The notes beneath the pieces are model-generated. The model was not told where the DNA came from, made no database searches, and saw only the letters and a program-made list of their open reading frames with translations. Made by a program: the position numbers and the translations under genes. Below, piece after piece: positions 30,937 to 39,173 of a DNA stretch of 64,000 bases (positions are counted from its first letter, which is position 1; each line of letters starts with the position of its first letter). The DNA is from a virus: positions 171,459 through 235,458 of IMG/VR virus record IMGVR_UViG_3300031997_000001; one strand, 5' to 3'.

Positions 30937-31485
30937 CTAGGACGCACAGGCCCGCTCACATCTCTGTCTGCTCGCGGAGGCAATCCGCCTGTCGAGCGCT
31001 AGCTGGTCCCCCTTGAGCGGATAGCCGATCCGCCTTATGACTCCAAAGTATTCCCCTACGACGTCATGGCCGCACCAGTTCATGTACCTATCGTGTGTAT
31101 CTCTCCAGGCGGACCGGTCGCCGTAAAGGGCGTTGACGATGGTATTGTCTCTGGGATTCTGCAGGTCGTAGAGGTCCCGCTCGTGGAAGACGCGCCAGGC
31201 CCAGAAGTCCACCAGCCAGCGGCCGTCGATGAGGCAGAAGTCGTGGCCGAGGTCCTTAGCGACGATCACCGCGCTGTCGTTGGCCGGCCATCCGTGCTCG
31301 CGCCCGTGGGTGTAGCCTATCTGCTGTCCGTTGAACTCCCAGGTGAAGATGGCGGCGGTCCAGGAGCACATGCCGTACAGATCCCTTCCCGTCACGGGGT
31401 CCTTGACGAAGCCATGCGCGCACTCCCACCTATATTGGCGGCGGAGGCGCGCGAGCTCCCTCCGGATCTCCCTAGGCTTGTTCAC
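30937..31485 (-). CDS. Hypothetical protein
   Basis: A 182-residue Trp/Arg-rich protein. The middle (IDGRWLVDFWAWRVFHERDL) and GYTHGREHGWPANDSAVIVA recall proteins handling small charged ligands, but no family is recognised. The stop of the gene is opposite the end of the plus-strand micro-gene. Confidence 0.7.
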   Translation of the reverse strand: MNKPREIRRELARLRRQYRWECAHGFVKDPVTGRDLYGMCSWTAAIFTWEFNGQQIGYTHGREHGWPANDSAVIVAKDLGHDFCLIDGRWLVDFWAWRVFHERDLYDLQNPRDNTIVNALYGDRSAWRDTHDRYMNWCGHDVVGEYFGVIRRIGYPLKGDQLALDRRIASASRQRCERACAS

Positions 31486-31742
31486 CTTCGGGGTCCTCCG
31501 CGTTCGATCTTCTTGCGCATGGCCTTGATCTCATCCGCGTCTAACAGACAGGCCCCGGCAAAATAGTGGTCCCGGATGCGGTCGTGCGAGCGCGCCCTCG
31601 CGAGACATCTGCCTTCCGCCCACCGCAGTGCATCAGCCAGGACGGCGCGGATCAGGACTGCGGTGGACGCGATCCTCCGCCCTTGCGTCTCATGGGAACG
31701 CCCCTTGACGCATCGCTCTGCATATTCATGCGGATCGATCAT
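31482..31742 (-). CDS. Helical basic protein
   Basis: An 86-residue helical Arg-rich protein (MIDPHEYAERCVKGRSHETQ). Its MIDP beginning resembles the upstream gene's MIDPRLF. Overlaps the 30937 gene as ATGA. Function unknown. Confidence 0.65.
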   Translation of the reverse strand: MIDPHEYAERCVKGRSHETQGRRIASTAVLIRAVLADALRWAEGRCLARARSHDRIRDHYFAGACLLDADEIKAMRKKIERGGPRR

Positions 31743-31747
31743 AGTCT

Positions 31748-32125
31748 CTACCCCTTGACTTCCTGCGCAGGCGCGGTAGCCTTGATCAGGTGGCGTATCT
31801 GGTCGACGTCGTACTGCGCCTTGATCCATCCGTCATGGGACTTGCCGCCCGGGGCGAAGTCGGCGCTCCCGCTCATCCACTGGACGAGCCCCCATGCCAG
31901 GTGGAGTGCCTCCTTCAGCCGGCTAGTCTCCGTGTCATCCAATTTCGCTTTCAGTACGTCCCGCTCAGTGCAGTACTCCAGTCTCGCTTTCAGGGCGTCC
32001 CGCTCAGTGCAGTACCGGCGCGCCTCCTGATTGGCTTCCGAGAGGCTGGCCTCCAGCGCGGCTATTCGTTTGGATGACTGTTCCGCCTCGACCGCCATCT
32101 CCGTGAAGAGCCTTGGATCTATCAT
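31748..32125 (-). CDS. Coiled-coil protein with ERDALKA repeat
   Basis: A 125-residue protein. Residues 10-70 are a coiled coil with a direct repeat YCTERDALKARLE / YCTERDVLKAKLD. The C-terminal part is a small folded domain (AWGLVQWMSGSADFAPGGKS). The ERDALKA motif also occurs in the genes at 32162 and 38212. Function unknown. Confidence 0.68.
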   Translation of the reverse strand: MIDPRLFTEMAVEAEQSSKRIAALEASLSEANQEARRYCTERDALKARLEYCTERDVLKAKLDDTETSRLKEALHLAWGLVQWMSGSADFAPGGKSHDGWIKAQYDVDQIRHLIKATAPAQEVKG

Positions 32126-32161
32126 GGATTAGCCCCTAAAGAAGTATATCAAAAACCCGGG

Positions 32162-32848
32162 TCAGGAATGTCGTGAGATATCTAGTTCCAGTTCCGAAGG
32201 GTCATAATGGCCCACCGTCCCATCCTCGTGCTGGACTTCGTAACAAAGGCCGTGGGAGTCGTGGTGCTTGAGGATAGTCCCCTTGACGCCCCATTTCCTG
32301 GACGCCAGAGCTTCTCCGGTCCAGTCACCGCGGCCAGACCAGAAAGGCTTTGTGGTCTTCACCTTCGTACCGGGGTCCAGAGGGGGCCATTTCTTCACGT
32401 CGGGTGTATGGTCAGCAAGGCCGCCAGCAGGGATTCCAGGGTTTTGGCCTTCCACGATCCCTTCTACGAGCTTTTCTGCCTCGGCTATGTTGACCCTGAC
32501 GTCATAAGCTACCCGCCCGAACGCCAGGGATTCCGCTATCCACTTGATCAGCGGACGAAGCTTGGGATCGTCCAGCTTTCTGATCCTGTCAATGGCCTCC
32601 TCGCGGGTCAAGAGAGTGAAGTCGATGTCCGCTTGTGCGCCCTCGCGCCATGCAGCGCCCTCTGCCTTCAGCGCATCTCGCTCAGCAGTCAGAGTGGCGA
32701 TGCGTTTCTCGTATGCGGCCTCCACACAGGTTATCCGAGTCCGCAACATATCGCATTCCTGCACTAGACCGTTTACTCCGGCCTTCAGTGCATCCCGCTC
32801 GTCGGTCAGTGCATCAATTCGCGCCTCGTGACTTGTAGGGTCGCCCAC
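32162..32848 (-). CDS. Coiled-coil protein with SH3-like end
   Basis: A 228-residue protein, GTG at 32848 behind AGGAGG. The N-terminal coiled coil contains DERDALKA and AERDALKA. The centre is helical. The C-terminal 60 residues (GTKVKTTKPFWSGRGDWTGE, VKGTILKHHDSHGLCYEVQH) look like a small beta barrel. Function unknown. Confidence 0.7.
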   Translation of the reverse strand: MGDPTSHEARIDALTDERDALKAGVNGLVQECDMLRTRITCVEAAYEKRIATLTAERDALKAEGAAWREGAQADIDFTLLTREEAIDRIRKLDDPKLRPLIKWIAESLAFGRVAYDVRVNIAEAEKLVEGIVEGQNPGIPAGGLADHTPDVKKWPPLDPGTKVKTTKPFWSGRGDWTGEALASRKWGVKGTILKHHDSHGLCYEVQHEDGTVGHYDPSELELDISRHS

Positions 32849-32862
32849 TTTGTGCCTCCTGG

Positions 32863-33072
32863 TTACTTGATGACGATCTTGTGCAGTGCTTCCGCGGCGA
32901 TGTGAAAGCAGGGTCCAGCTGGCGAAAGGTCGCATCCGGGCCCGTCTTCCTTGCAGACCGCCTGGAGGGCGGCTACTGCTAAGTCCAGCTTCTCGGTCAG
33001 GGACCTCTCGGGTTCCAGCCGCAGGAAGCGTAGCTGCGTAGGGCGCAAGCCGAGGTCAGGATTTTCTGGCAC
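32863..33072 (-). CDS. Small helical protein
   Basis: A 69-residue protein, GTG start with AAGGAAG. MPENPDLGLRPTQLRFLRLE then a helix with three Cys. Function unknown. Confidence 0.6.
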   Translation of the reverse strand: MPENPDLGLRPTQLRFLRLEPERSLTEKLDLAVAALQAVCKEDGPGCDLSPAGPCFHIAAEALHKIVIK

Positions 33073-33120
33073 AGTACTCTTCCTTAATAGTGCTGTGGCA
33101 ACAGGGCCGATCCAGTGACC

Positions 33121-33354
33121 TCACCGTCGAGGCGTACTCCGCACAGTTTGGCTCTTTCGCCTGTCCATCCGGGCCAGCGACCGCTTGAGCCTGGACGCCT
33201 GGATGTTGACGATCTTGGTGCCGAGGTAGTTGCCCTCGGGGCCTCTGAATTCCACGACAACCTCTATCCGGCCCTTGCACTCGTAGTACCAGGACTTGGC
33301 ATCGATCTTCTGAGGTCCCCGGCGCCCCAGGCTGCATCTCGTCTGTCTGGTCAT
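33121..33354 (-). CDS. Small basic beta protein
   Basis: A 77-residue protein whose core (SWYYECKGRIEVVVEFRGPE) is clearly strand-rich and whose ends are Arg-rich. May bind nucleic acid. Function unknown. Confidence 0.6.
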   Translation of the reverse strand: MTRQTRCSLGRRGPQKIDAKSWYYECKGRIEVVVEFRGPEGNYLGTKIVNIQASRLKRSLARMDRRKSQTVRSTPRR

Positions 33355-33855
33355 TTATTTCCCTTTCATTTCATGGGCCGCAATCACCGCGTTGCAGACG
33401 GCACGGGCGGGGTGCTTGGCAGTGCCTTCCCAGTCGACCTCGTTCCACGCGTCATCCGCGGTTCCTACGACGTAGAACCACCCGGCTACCCACAGGTCAA
33501 GCTCTTCGTGGTAGATCAGGCTAAAGCGCCCGGTGAGAGCAGGTCGCTTGCCGACGCGCAGGCGCAGCCCTATCTTCTTGACCGCCTCCATCGCGTCATC
33601 AATGCATCGGGCGGGCGTCCAGGAGTGGGAATCCGGGATGTTCACCCACTCGCTTTCGAAGACGCCTCCGGTAGCGCGGTCGTCGCGCTCCCAGCAGCCG
33701 TGGTCATCGGCATAAGGCTTGGGAGACGGCCAGACGAGGTCCATCCCCTCCTTGTCCCAGGACCAGGACTTCCATGTCATGCCGAGGATCTTGGAGGCAA
33801 TGAAGACGTCTGCCTCGTCGTCGGTCATCGCTGCTATCTGTTTCTGGCTAAGCAT
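33355..33855 (-). CDS. Phage ABA-sandwich (DUF2591-like) protein 1
   Basis: A 166-residue protein. An N-terminal QIAAMTDDEADVFIASKILG precedes the alpha-beta-alpha part ending PARAVCNAVIAAHE, a signature of DUF2591/phage ABA-sandwich proteins. Tandem paralogue of the next gene upstream. Function of the family unknown. ATG at 33855. Confidence 0.75.
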   Translation of the reverse strand: MLSQKQIAAMTDDEADVFIASKILGMTWKSWSWDKEGMDLVWPSPKPYADDHGCWERDDRATGGVFESEWVNIPDSHSWTPARCIDDAMEAVKKIGLRLRVGKRPALTGRFSLIYHEELDLWVAGWFYVVGTADDAWNEVDWEGTAKHPARAVCNAVIAAHEMKGK

Positions 33856-34204
33856 GTTTCGCCTCATGGGCTGCAATGACTGCATTGCAGACGGCGCGGG
33901 CGGGGGCGCTATGCGACATCCAATCCACTACGGCACCCCATCCGGCCATCCACTTCTTCGTACCTAAATTCCAGACGAGACCAAAAGTCAATCCCTCTAA
34001 TTCCAGCCCCATCTTCCCCGCCGCCTCGACAGCCTGGTTGAGATCGGTGGCAAACTGGGCGGCATAAGAACTCGTTCGGCTGATATCTCCCGTCCACCAG
34101 GTGCCGTAGGAGAATGTCCACCCCATCACCTTCTCGGCCAGATACTTGCTGGCCTCCGCGTCGGTGAGTGCCTCGATCTGCTTGCGAGTAAGCAGGGTAA
34201 GCAT
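33848..34204 (-). CDS. Phage ABA-sandwich (DUF2591-like) protein 2
   Basis: A 118-residue paralogue of the 33355 protein, same QIEALTDAEASKYLAEKVMG start and PARAVCNAVIAAHE end, lacking a ~45-residue central segment. Tandem duplication is evident. Confidence 0.75.
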   Translation of the reverse strand: MLTLLTRKQIEALTDAEASKYLAEKVMGWTFSYGTWWTGDISRTSSYAAQFATDLNQAVEAAGKMGLELEGLTFGLVWNLGTKKWMAGWGAVVDWMSHSAPARAVCNAVIAAHEAKHA

Positions 34205-34205
34205 T

Positions 34206-34421
34206 TTATCCTCCTGATGGCTGGTCCGTGGATTCCCGGAGGGCAGAAACGCTGTGGACTATGTCGTCCGCCGGGAGGCCGCACAAGCGGCAGGGTTCCT
34301 GACCGGCGAAGCGCTCCGCCTTGCCGTCAAACCCGTGCATCTTACACAGGGCTCGCTCGAGCTGCTGGACCCTCTGGCGAAGAGCTTCCGCGGTCGATTC
34401 CTGGAATCCTTGGGCTGTCAT
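34206..34421 (-). CDS. Small helical protein with Cys pair
   Basis: A 71-residue protein, coiled-coil start (STAEALRQRVQQLERALCKM) and CRLCG in the second half. Function unknown. Confidence 0.6.
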   Translation of the reverse strand: MTAQGFQESTAEALRQRVQQLERALCKMHGFDGKAERFAGQEPCRLCGLPADDIVHSVSALRESTDQPSGG

Positions 34422-34427
34422 GTTAGA

Positions 34428-34562
34428 TCACTGAAAGCTGGTCCGCAACCCGTGCTTCGGACAGGTCTTCGCTTCCCATTTCTCGCCCTTCTGAGGCAGG
34501 CGCAGCTTCCTGCTGGTCAGAGCACGCCAGGCAAGCCAGAGGTCAGTCAGCCTCTTGAACAT
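34428..34562 (-). CDS. 44-residue basic protein
   Basis: MFKRLTDLWLAWRALTSRKL and CPKHG near the end. GGAGGAATAAAG before ATG at 34562. A CCGTATTTCAC element lies 38-48 bases upstream of the start. Function unknown. Confidence 0.58.
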   Translation of the reverse strand: MFKRLTDLWLAWRALTSRKLRLPQKGEKWEAKTCPKHGLRTSFQ

Positions 34563-34626
34563 CTTTATTCCTCCGACTGGATAACAATCCCTACCAGTGA
34601 AATACGGGTCCGAGAAGCATATCGAA

Positions 34627-34740
34627 CTAGGTATGACACTGACATCTACACCATCTATCATGACAGAGGTTGTGCAATTCTGTTTTGCACCACCTACTTC
34701 TTTTCGTGCGATGCTTGCGCTTCAGTTTGGATGCTTTCAT
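34627..34740 (-). CDS. Possible 37-residue Cys-rich basic peptide
   Basis: ATG at 34740: MKASKLKRKHRTKRSRWCKT then five more Cys/His-rich residues to the stop. Distinctive but small, with no SD, just past the terminator of the upstream gene. Tentative. Confidence 0.35.
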   Translation of the reverse strand: MKASKLKRKHRTKRSRWCKTELHNLCHDRWCRCQCHT

Positions 34741-34748
34741 ATTTCATC

Positions 34749-34778
34749 GAGGGCCTGGGCATTGCCGCCCAGGCCCTC
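34749..34778 (-). terminator. Hairpin after the 34784 gene
   Basis: Perfect 12-bp stem GAGGGCCTGGGC/GCCCAGGCCCTC, 6-base loop, five bases beyond the stop codon. Likely terminator. Confidence 0.6.
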
Positions 34779-34783
34779 TCTAT

Positions 34784-35398
34784 CTAGTCAATCGGCTCCC
34801 ACTTCAAGATCTTGAACTTGCCGAACACACCGCGGTAGGTCCCGATCCCGATGGCGTAGCCACCCTCCTGGATCAGGTTACGGATCTGCACTTCCTGGAT
34901 TTCGGTATTCGGAAGAATTGTCAGCTGGAACTCGAGCTCCCAAGGCAGCGGGAGGACCGGCCGGACCTTCGGGTTCGGCACCCCATCCTTCAGCCGGGCA
35001 ACCCGCCGGTCGATGTAGCAGCCCGACAGGGCGTCCTTATCCCCGTCGAACTTCCCGAACTTGATCGGCTGATTGTCCTTCAGGAAGGGGATCATCATCG
35101 GCTCGATGATGGTAAAGGAAAGGCACGAATTCGCAATCGACAGCCCCTTCTTGCCCCGCAGCCGCCTGGGCGCCGACACCGTGTTCTTGGCCGACAGGAA
35201 CGAGTGGATGTTCGCCGCCGGGAGGCAGATGTTGCGCTCTTCGTCCAGGTAGAGCTTCTGCATCGGCTCCAGCTTCGTGTCGTTGTCCCCGGCGTACCGG
35301 TCGAACATGACCGCCGTGATGCCCTGAAGCCGGACCAGCCGCCTGATCATGTCCTTCGTGCCGGCTTCCGCGACGACCGCCTTCGATTTCGCAACCAT
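34784..35398 (-). CDS. Hypothetical protein
   Basis: A 204-residue protein. ATG at 35398 with GGAGAT before it; an open frame continuing upstream is only a product of the pentamer repeats. The C-terminal half (PLPWELEFQLTILPNTEIQE, GYAIGIGTYRGVFGKFKIL) suggests an RNA-recognition-like or beta-sandwich fold. No family assigned. Confidence 0.72.
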   Translation of the reverse strand: MVAKSKAVVAEAGTKDMIRRLVRLQGITAVMFDRYAGDNDTKLEPMQKLYLDEERNICLPAANIHSFLSAKNTVSAPRRLRGKKGLSIANSCLSFTIIEPMMIPFLKDNQPIKFGKFDGDKDALSGCYIDRRVARLKDGVPNPKVRPVLPLPWELEFQLTILPNTEIQEVQIRNLIQEGGYAIGIGTYRGVFGKFKILKWEPID

Positions 35399-35422
35399 TG
35401 ACGGATCTCCAAAAAAGAAACC

Positions 35423-36006
35423 CTGCCTTGCCGCGCCGAGCCCGGCCAGGCCCTGCCCGGCAGCGCCGCGCCAAGCCTTGCCGTGCCTCGCCGTGCCGAA
35501 GATTCCTTTGTAAAAGCTAGCCTTGCCTCGCACTGCCCTGCCTCGCCCAGCCAGGCCGGGCCGGGCCTGGCCCCGCACCGCCTGGCCCCACCGGGCACCG
35601 CCTCGGACAGAAGATCTTGTAAGAAGAGCTGGCCTTGCCGTGCACTGCCGTGCCTCGCCCCGCCGGGCGCGGCCATGCCCTGCCTCACCTTGCCTTGCCT
35701 CGCCCAGCCGTGCCAGGCCGGGCCCGGTCAAGTTGGCAGTCAATGTTTCGTGTTGTAAGAAGAGCTAGCCTTGCCTCGCTGCGCCCTGCCCCGCCCCGCC
35801 TTGCCGCGCTTTGCCTCGCCCGGCCCGGCCGCGCCCCGCCCTGCAAAGCCCAGCCACGCCGTGCCGTACCTTGCCCGGCCGCGTCTTCACGTAATGCTTC
35901 TTGTAAAAGAGCTAGCCTTGCCTTGCCTTGCCCTGCCCCACCTGGCCCAGCCTCGCCGCCGCCTTGCCTTGCCTGGCCGCGCCCGGCCCGGCCGAGCCGT
36001 GCCCCG
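35423..36006. repeat. NNGCC pentamer array in five blocks
   Basis: Five blocks of about 15-22 consecutive five-base units NNGCC (CTGCC, TTGCC, GCGCC, TCGCC ...) with the GCC phase kept and the first two bases free. Blocks 2-5 each start after a spacer ending TTGTAA(A/G)A-GAGCTAGCC or close variants, at about 35510, 35628, 35753 and 35901. No coding sense in either strand. Function unknown. Confidence 0.85.
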
Positions 36007-36015
36007 ACTCAGACA

Positions 36016-36504
36016 TTACTCCAGCAGCAACATCGTCGCGGGCTTCATGTCCAGCTTCTTCTGGAGCGCGATGCAGGTCTCCAGCAGCCGCTCTCCGACC
36101 TTCGGCGACTCGATCTTCTTGTGCAGGCCCATCTTCGTGACCGCCGCGTTCAGCACCGCCTTCTGCTTGGCGTCGAGCGCCGTCATGTCGATGACAGCCA
36201 GCTGCCCGATCGTCTTCCTCGCCTTCCGGCCGATCCTCTGGCCCGCCTCGTCGGCCACCCCGACCGCCTCCTCGTTCGAGACCCGCTTGATTCCCACTCC
36301 CCGGATCGGACGCCAGAAAGCACGCTCGCGCCAGAGGGTCTTCAAGGCAGAGGCGACCACGTGTGCACCATTTCCGGCCAGCCGATGTGTGACTTCCGAC
36401 AACTTCTCATGCGACACAATCTCACCGACCGGCTTGCTCCGCAGGAACCGGATGAGTTCCTCCGTGTCTGCGGAACGCCGGAAGGCCGGACTCTTCCCGT
36501 CCAT
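36016..36504 (-). CDS. Hypothetical protein
   Basis: A 162-residue helical basic protein. ATG at 36504 has GGGAGG before it (GTG at 36540 has not). The first half has SADTEELIRFLRSKPVGEIV and LSEVTHRLAG, HTH-like, which fits a DNA-binding role by inference. It borders the pentamer array. Confidence 0.7.
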   Translation of the reverse strand: MDGKSPAFRRSADTEELIRFLRSKPVGEIVSHEKLSEVTHRLAGNGAHVVASALKTLWRERAFWRPIRGVGIKRVSNEEAVGVADEAGQRIGRKARKTIGQLAVIDMTALDAKQKAVLNAAVTKMGLHKKIESPKVGERLLETCIALQKKLDMKPATMLLLE

Positions 36505-36552
36505 TTCGTGCCTCCCGAAAGGATTGTCGAAAACCTTCACCCAACTAGATCA

Positions 36553-36581
36553 TTAAAATACAGAGGGGAATCTCCCGTCAA
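36553..36581 (-). promoter_or_regulatory. Promoter for the 36016 gene
   Basis: On the minus strand: TTGACG (36581-36576), 17-base spacer, TTTTAA (36558-36553) inside GTATTTTAATG. About 49 bases before the start codon. Confidence 0.55.
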
Positions 36582-36684
36582 GGATTTCGTTGTATCTAGA
36601 GCAATACAACAATAGGAGCGAGCTCGCGGGTCAAACGTATCTCACGGAAGTGCGGATTATTCCCCCTTACTAAGGAGGCACGAC

Positions 36685-37353
36685 ATGAGTAAGCAGGTCA
36701 AGAGCGACGGCCGGGTCCAGAAGGTAATGCGGATGGTATTCGACTACGGCACGCCGAATAGGTTCACTAACGAAGAACGTGCCAAGGCCATCACATACGA
36801 GCACCTGAGGTGCTGCGATCTGAAGACCATTGAGGACATATATAACGCGTGTTCCATGTTTGATATCCTGGATAGGCCCTGCGGCGACGGGGACATGGCC
36901 GTGCGCGGCAAGCTCGAGAAATTCATCGAGATTAGGAAGAAACAGTCGCCGACATATCACACGAAGCCAACCCAAATTGACGACGCTGAGATCAGAGAAC
37001 TTTTGGCGGAGGCTTGTTCGCCTGAGCCAAAATTGGTGCGCCGCCCTGGAATGGCCACGCCCGAGGAAGGGCTCCGCAAGTGGGTTACCGAAAAGGTCGC
37101 TTCCGAGATCCCCAAACAGATCCGGCGGGATTTTGGAGGGAAGGGTAGGGACGAGTCCATTCTCTGCCTGGCGAAGCAGTTGGGCCTCGAGCGGTACATT
37201 AGTTCAACGACAGCACGGGCCACGGTCGCTATCTCTGTCTATGATCTCCTGGGGAAACAGATCGAAGGATGCCGCAAGCGGGTGGCGTCCAAAGTGGAGG
37301 AACTCAAGAGGCGGGCGGAGCGCGGTGATTCTGCAGCCAGAACAGATTCCTAG
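36685..37353 (+). CDS. Hypothetical protein
   Basis: A 222-residue basic helical protein (MSKQVKSDGRVQKVMRMVFD), AAGGAGG before ATG. Cys-containing N-terminal domain and helical C-terminus. Function unknown. Confidence 0.72.
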   Translation: MSKQVKSDGRVQKVMRMVFDYGTPNRFTNEERAKAITYEHLRCCDLKTIEDIYNACSMFDILDRPCGDGDMAVRGKLEKFIEIRKKQSPTYHTKPTQIDDAEIRELLAEACSPEPKLVRRPGMATPEEGLRKWVTEKVASEIPKQIRRDFGGKGRDESILCLAKQLGLERYISSTTARATVAISVYDLLGKQIEGCRKRVASKVEELKRRAERGDSAARTDS

Positions 37354-37357
37354 AGAT

Positions 37358-37392
37358 GGGGCCTGGACCAGCCACTTGCTGGTCCAGGCCCC
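37358..37392. terminator. Bidirectional terminator
   Basis: Perfect 15-bp stem GGGGCCTGGACCAGC with its complement, 5-base loop, exactly between the convergent stops of the 36685 (+) and 37392 (-) genes. Serves both strands. Confidence 0.75.
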
Positions 37393-37637
37393 TAGGCGGA
37401 CATCAGTTTATCAAGCGACAGAGCGCGGACGTCGGCCACGATCTTCTCCATCGCCCTCTTGGCAGATTCTGCGTCGTCGAAGACGGGATTCGAACTCAGA
37501 AGCGGCGTGTGAAGGATCCCGTCGCGGTATAGCTGGATCCAGCCCGTGAACTTGCCCTCCTCGGTACAGGGGCCTCCCACCTCACACTTGATGTCGTCGC
37601 CTCCCTCGTAGATGGCTAGTGCAGTCCATCTCGTCAT
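37392..37637 (-). CDS. Hypothetical protein
   Basis: An 81-residue protein (MTRWTALAIYEGGDDIKCEV), strands then a helix (SAKRAMEKIVADVRALSLDK). Start overlaps the HD-hydrolase stop. Function unknown. Confidence 0.65.
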   Translation of the reverse strand: MTRWTALAIYEGGDDIKCEVGGPCTEEGKFTGWIQLYRDGILHTPLLSSNPVFDDAESAKRAMEKIVADVRALSLDKLMSA

Positions 37638-38215
37638 GGGCGTCCTACTTTCCTGAGTGCGGCGTGCAGGGCGGCGATATATTCCTGCTCGAGCCCCACA
37701 TCCGTGCCGCTCAGCACCTCAAACAGGAGCTTGGACTCCTCCCCATATACCTGGACGAAATCCGCCGGCGCATCGCCCATTTCCAGGAGGTTGTCCGTCC
37801 GGTCTATTAGCTTGATCAGCTTAGCCTGCACGGAGGCGGTAAGCAGGTGATCCCGGTCCATCTTCTTGCGTTCGGCCCGGGGCAGTTCTGGGTGCTGCTT
37901 GGACGGATTGGTGAGTTCCAGGACCAGGTCGGCCACCCGCTCGCCGAAATGACACTCATCGCCAGTCTTCTTCCCCAGGAAGTAGTCAGTATGGAACGAG
38001 AGCCGTATATCGCGCGGGCTGGCCTGGGGGCAGTCCTCCAGCACGTCATGAAGCCACGCCGCACAGACGCCTTCCTCGGTCCCCAAGGGATGACGAGTCA
38101 GGCGGGCAGCCACCCGGGCGGGGTGCACAATGTACGGGGCACCGGTATATTTACGGACCTGCTGCTGGTGGTAGCCAGCCGCCACGCGCGCTGCGATCAG
38201 GATGTTGTTATTCAT
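37634..38215 (-). CDS. HD-domain hydrolase, SpoT/MESH1-like
   Basis: A 193-residue HD-domain protein of the (p)ppGpp hydrolase type: YIVHPARVA (H31), AAWLHDVLEDCP (H56, D57, E60-D61), LVLELTNP and KLIDRTDNLLEM (D138, D141). Length fits the small alarmone hydrolases (MESH1, about 180 aa) that lack synthetase and regulatory domains. It could remove (p)ppGpp or another 3'-phosphorylated nucleotide during infection. No SD-independent evidence of regulation. Confidence 0.82.
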   Translation of the reverse strand: MNNNILIAARVAAGYHQQQVRKYTGAPYIVHPARVAARLTRHPLGTEEGVCAAWLHDVLEDCPQASPRDIRLSFHTDYFLGKKTGDECHFGERVADLVLELTNPSKQHPELPRAERKKMDRDHLLTASVQAKLIKLIDRTDNLLEMGDAPADFVQVYGEESKLLFEVLSGTDVGLEQEYIAALHAALRKVGRP

Positions 38216-38874
38216 GCCTTTCCCGATATGACGGCCTGCGCCTTCTTGATCCAGCCGGAGAACTTATTGCTGAGTACGAATCCCACCTCTCCACACTTAT
38301 TGTGAAGCAACACCCCCGCTATGTCCATGTGGTCCAGGATGCTCTTGTCATCGTAGGACCGGTCCTCGGCGAATAGCGCCCGGAGATCCTCCACCGCGCC
38401 CCGGAGCTTTCGATTGTCCTCGCGATAATCCTGGGCGAGGTCTGTTTGCCGCTTGGCATCTTCCCTCAGCTTCTCATTCTCTGCCACCAGCTCCTTATGG
38501 TAGGCTTCCCGTGAGTCCTCGACGGCGGAGAGAGTCTTGAGAGCCCCGTCCACCTTTTCCAGCATCTTCTCCCCCAGCGTCCCACCCAGCCGCTTGACGT
38601 CGGCTTTCAGGGCATCCCGCTCTGCAGTTACGACTTTGAGCTTCTCCAAGAGTTCGGGATGGCTGATAGGGAGCTCAAGGACATGGTCGCCTACGATATG
38701 GGGCTTATTAGTTTCTTCTTTGTAGAAGGGTGACGCTTCCGGGTCTGGTCCATATTGGGTACCAGGACCCAGTTCGACGGGGACGGCGTCAGCATAGGCG
38801 CACGTGCCCTCGTGGCACTCGCGTGGCCAGTCGCGTCTTCCGCATCTACGACAAACAGGTTCGTCTAAACCCAT
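38212..38874 (-). CDS. Zinc-binding coiled-coil protein
   Basis: A 220-residue protein: Cys-rich start (CRRCGRRDWPRECHEGTC), a linker, a long coiled coil (about 75-165) with AERDALKA, and a C-terminal folded part. GGAGG before ATG. The ERDALKA module is shared with the genes at 31748 and 32162. Confidence 0.7.
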   Translation of the reverse strand: MGLDEPVCRRCGRRDWPRECHEGTCAYADAVPVELGPGTQYGPDPEASPFYKEETNKPHIVGDHVLELPISHPELLEKLKVVTAERDALKADVKRLGGTLGEKMLEKVDGALKTLSAVEDSREAYHKELVAENEKLREDAKRQTDLAQDYREDNRKLRGAVEDLRALFAEDRSYDDKSILDHMDIAGVLLHNKCGEVGFVLSNKFSGWIKKAQAVISGKA

Positions 38875-38999
38875 TGTCTAGCCTCCGAGGGCGGGCGGCG
38901 CGCGAGGTATGGTGTCGGCTCGAGCCGCCCTGCCTTATTTGTGCCACAAGGCACTTATTCGGCAGACCCCGCACGCCACCCGAAATGAAATACGGCTGG

Positions 39000-39173
39000 T
39001 CAACTCCTGATCGGCATGATCTCGTCCAAGACCTTGCGCAGCCAGCACCTCCAGCAATAGCGCTGGATTTCCTTCTTTCCGTCCACGAACTGCACACCAT
39101 CTCCATTCCTGACGAACACGCGGCAGCGAAGCGCCGTGCAGAAGCCGGACTCCAGGGCATTCTTTTGCTTCAT
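39000..39173 (-). CDS. Small Cys/Trp-rich protein
   Basis: A 57-residue protein (MKQKNALESG...) with two Cys groups (FCTALRC; YCWRCW). The ATG overlaps the upstream stop as ATGA. Function unknown; zinc binding is possible. Confidence 0.6.
   Translation of the reverse strand: MKQKNALESGFCTALRCRVFVRNGDGVQFVDGKKEIQRYCWRCWLRKVLDEIMPIRS

Noticed and set aside
35423-36006. CRISPR array
   Set aside because: Units are five bases with no unique spacers of 25-40 bases and no cas genes nearby.
35347-36615. Open frames through the pentamer array on both strands
   Set aside because: Read-through of NNGCC units gives GxAR-like low complexity in all frames; start of the real gene is at 35398.
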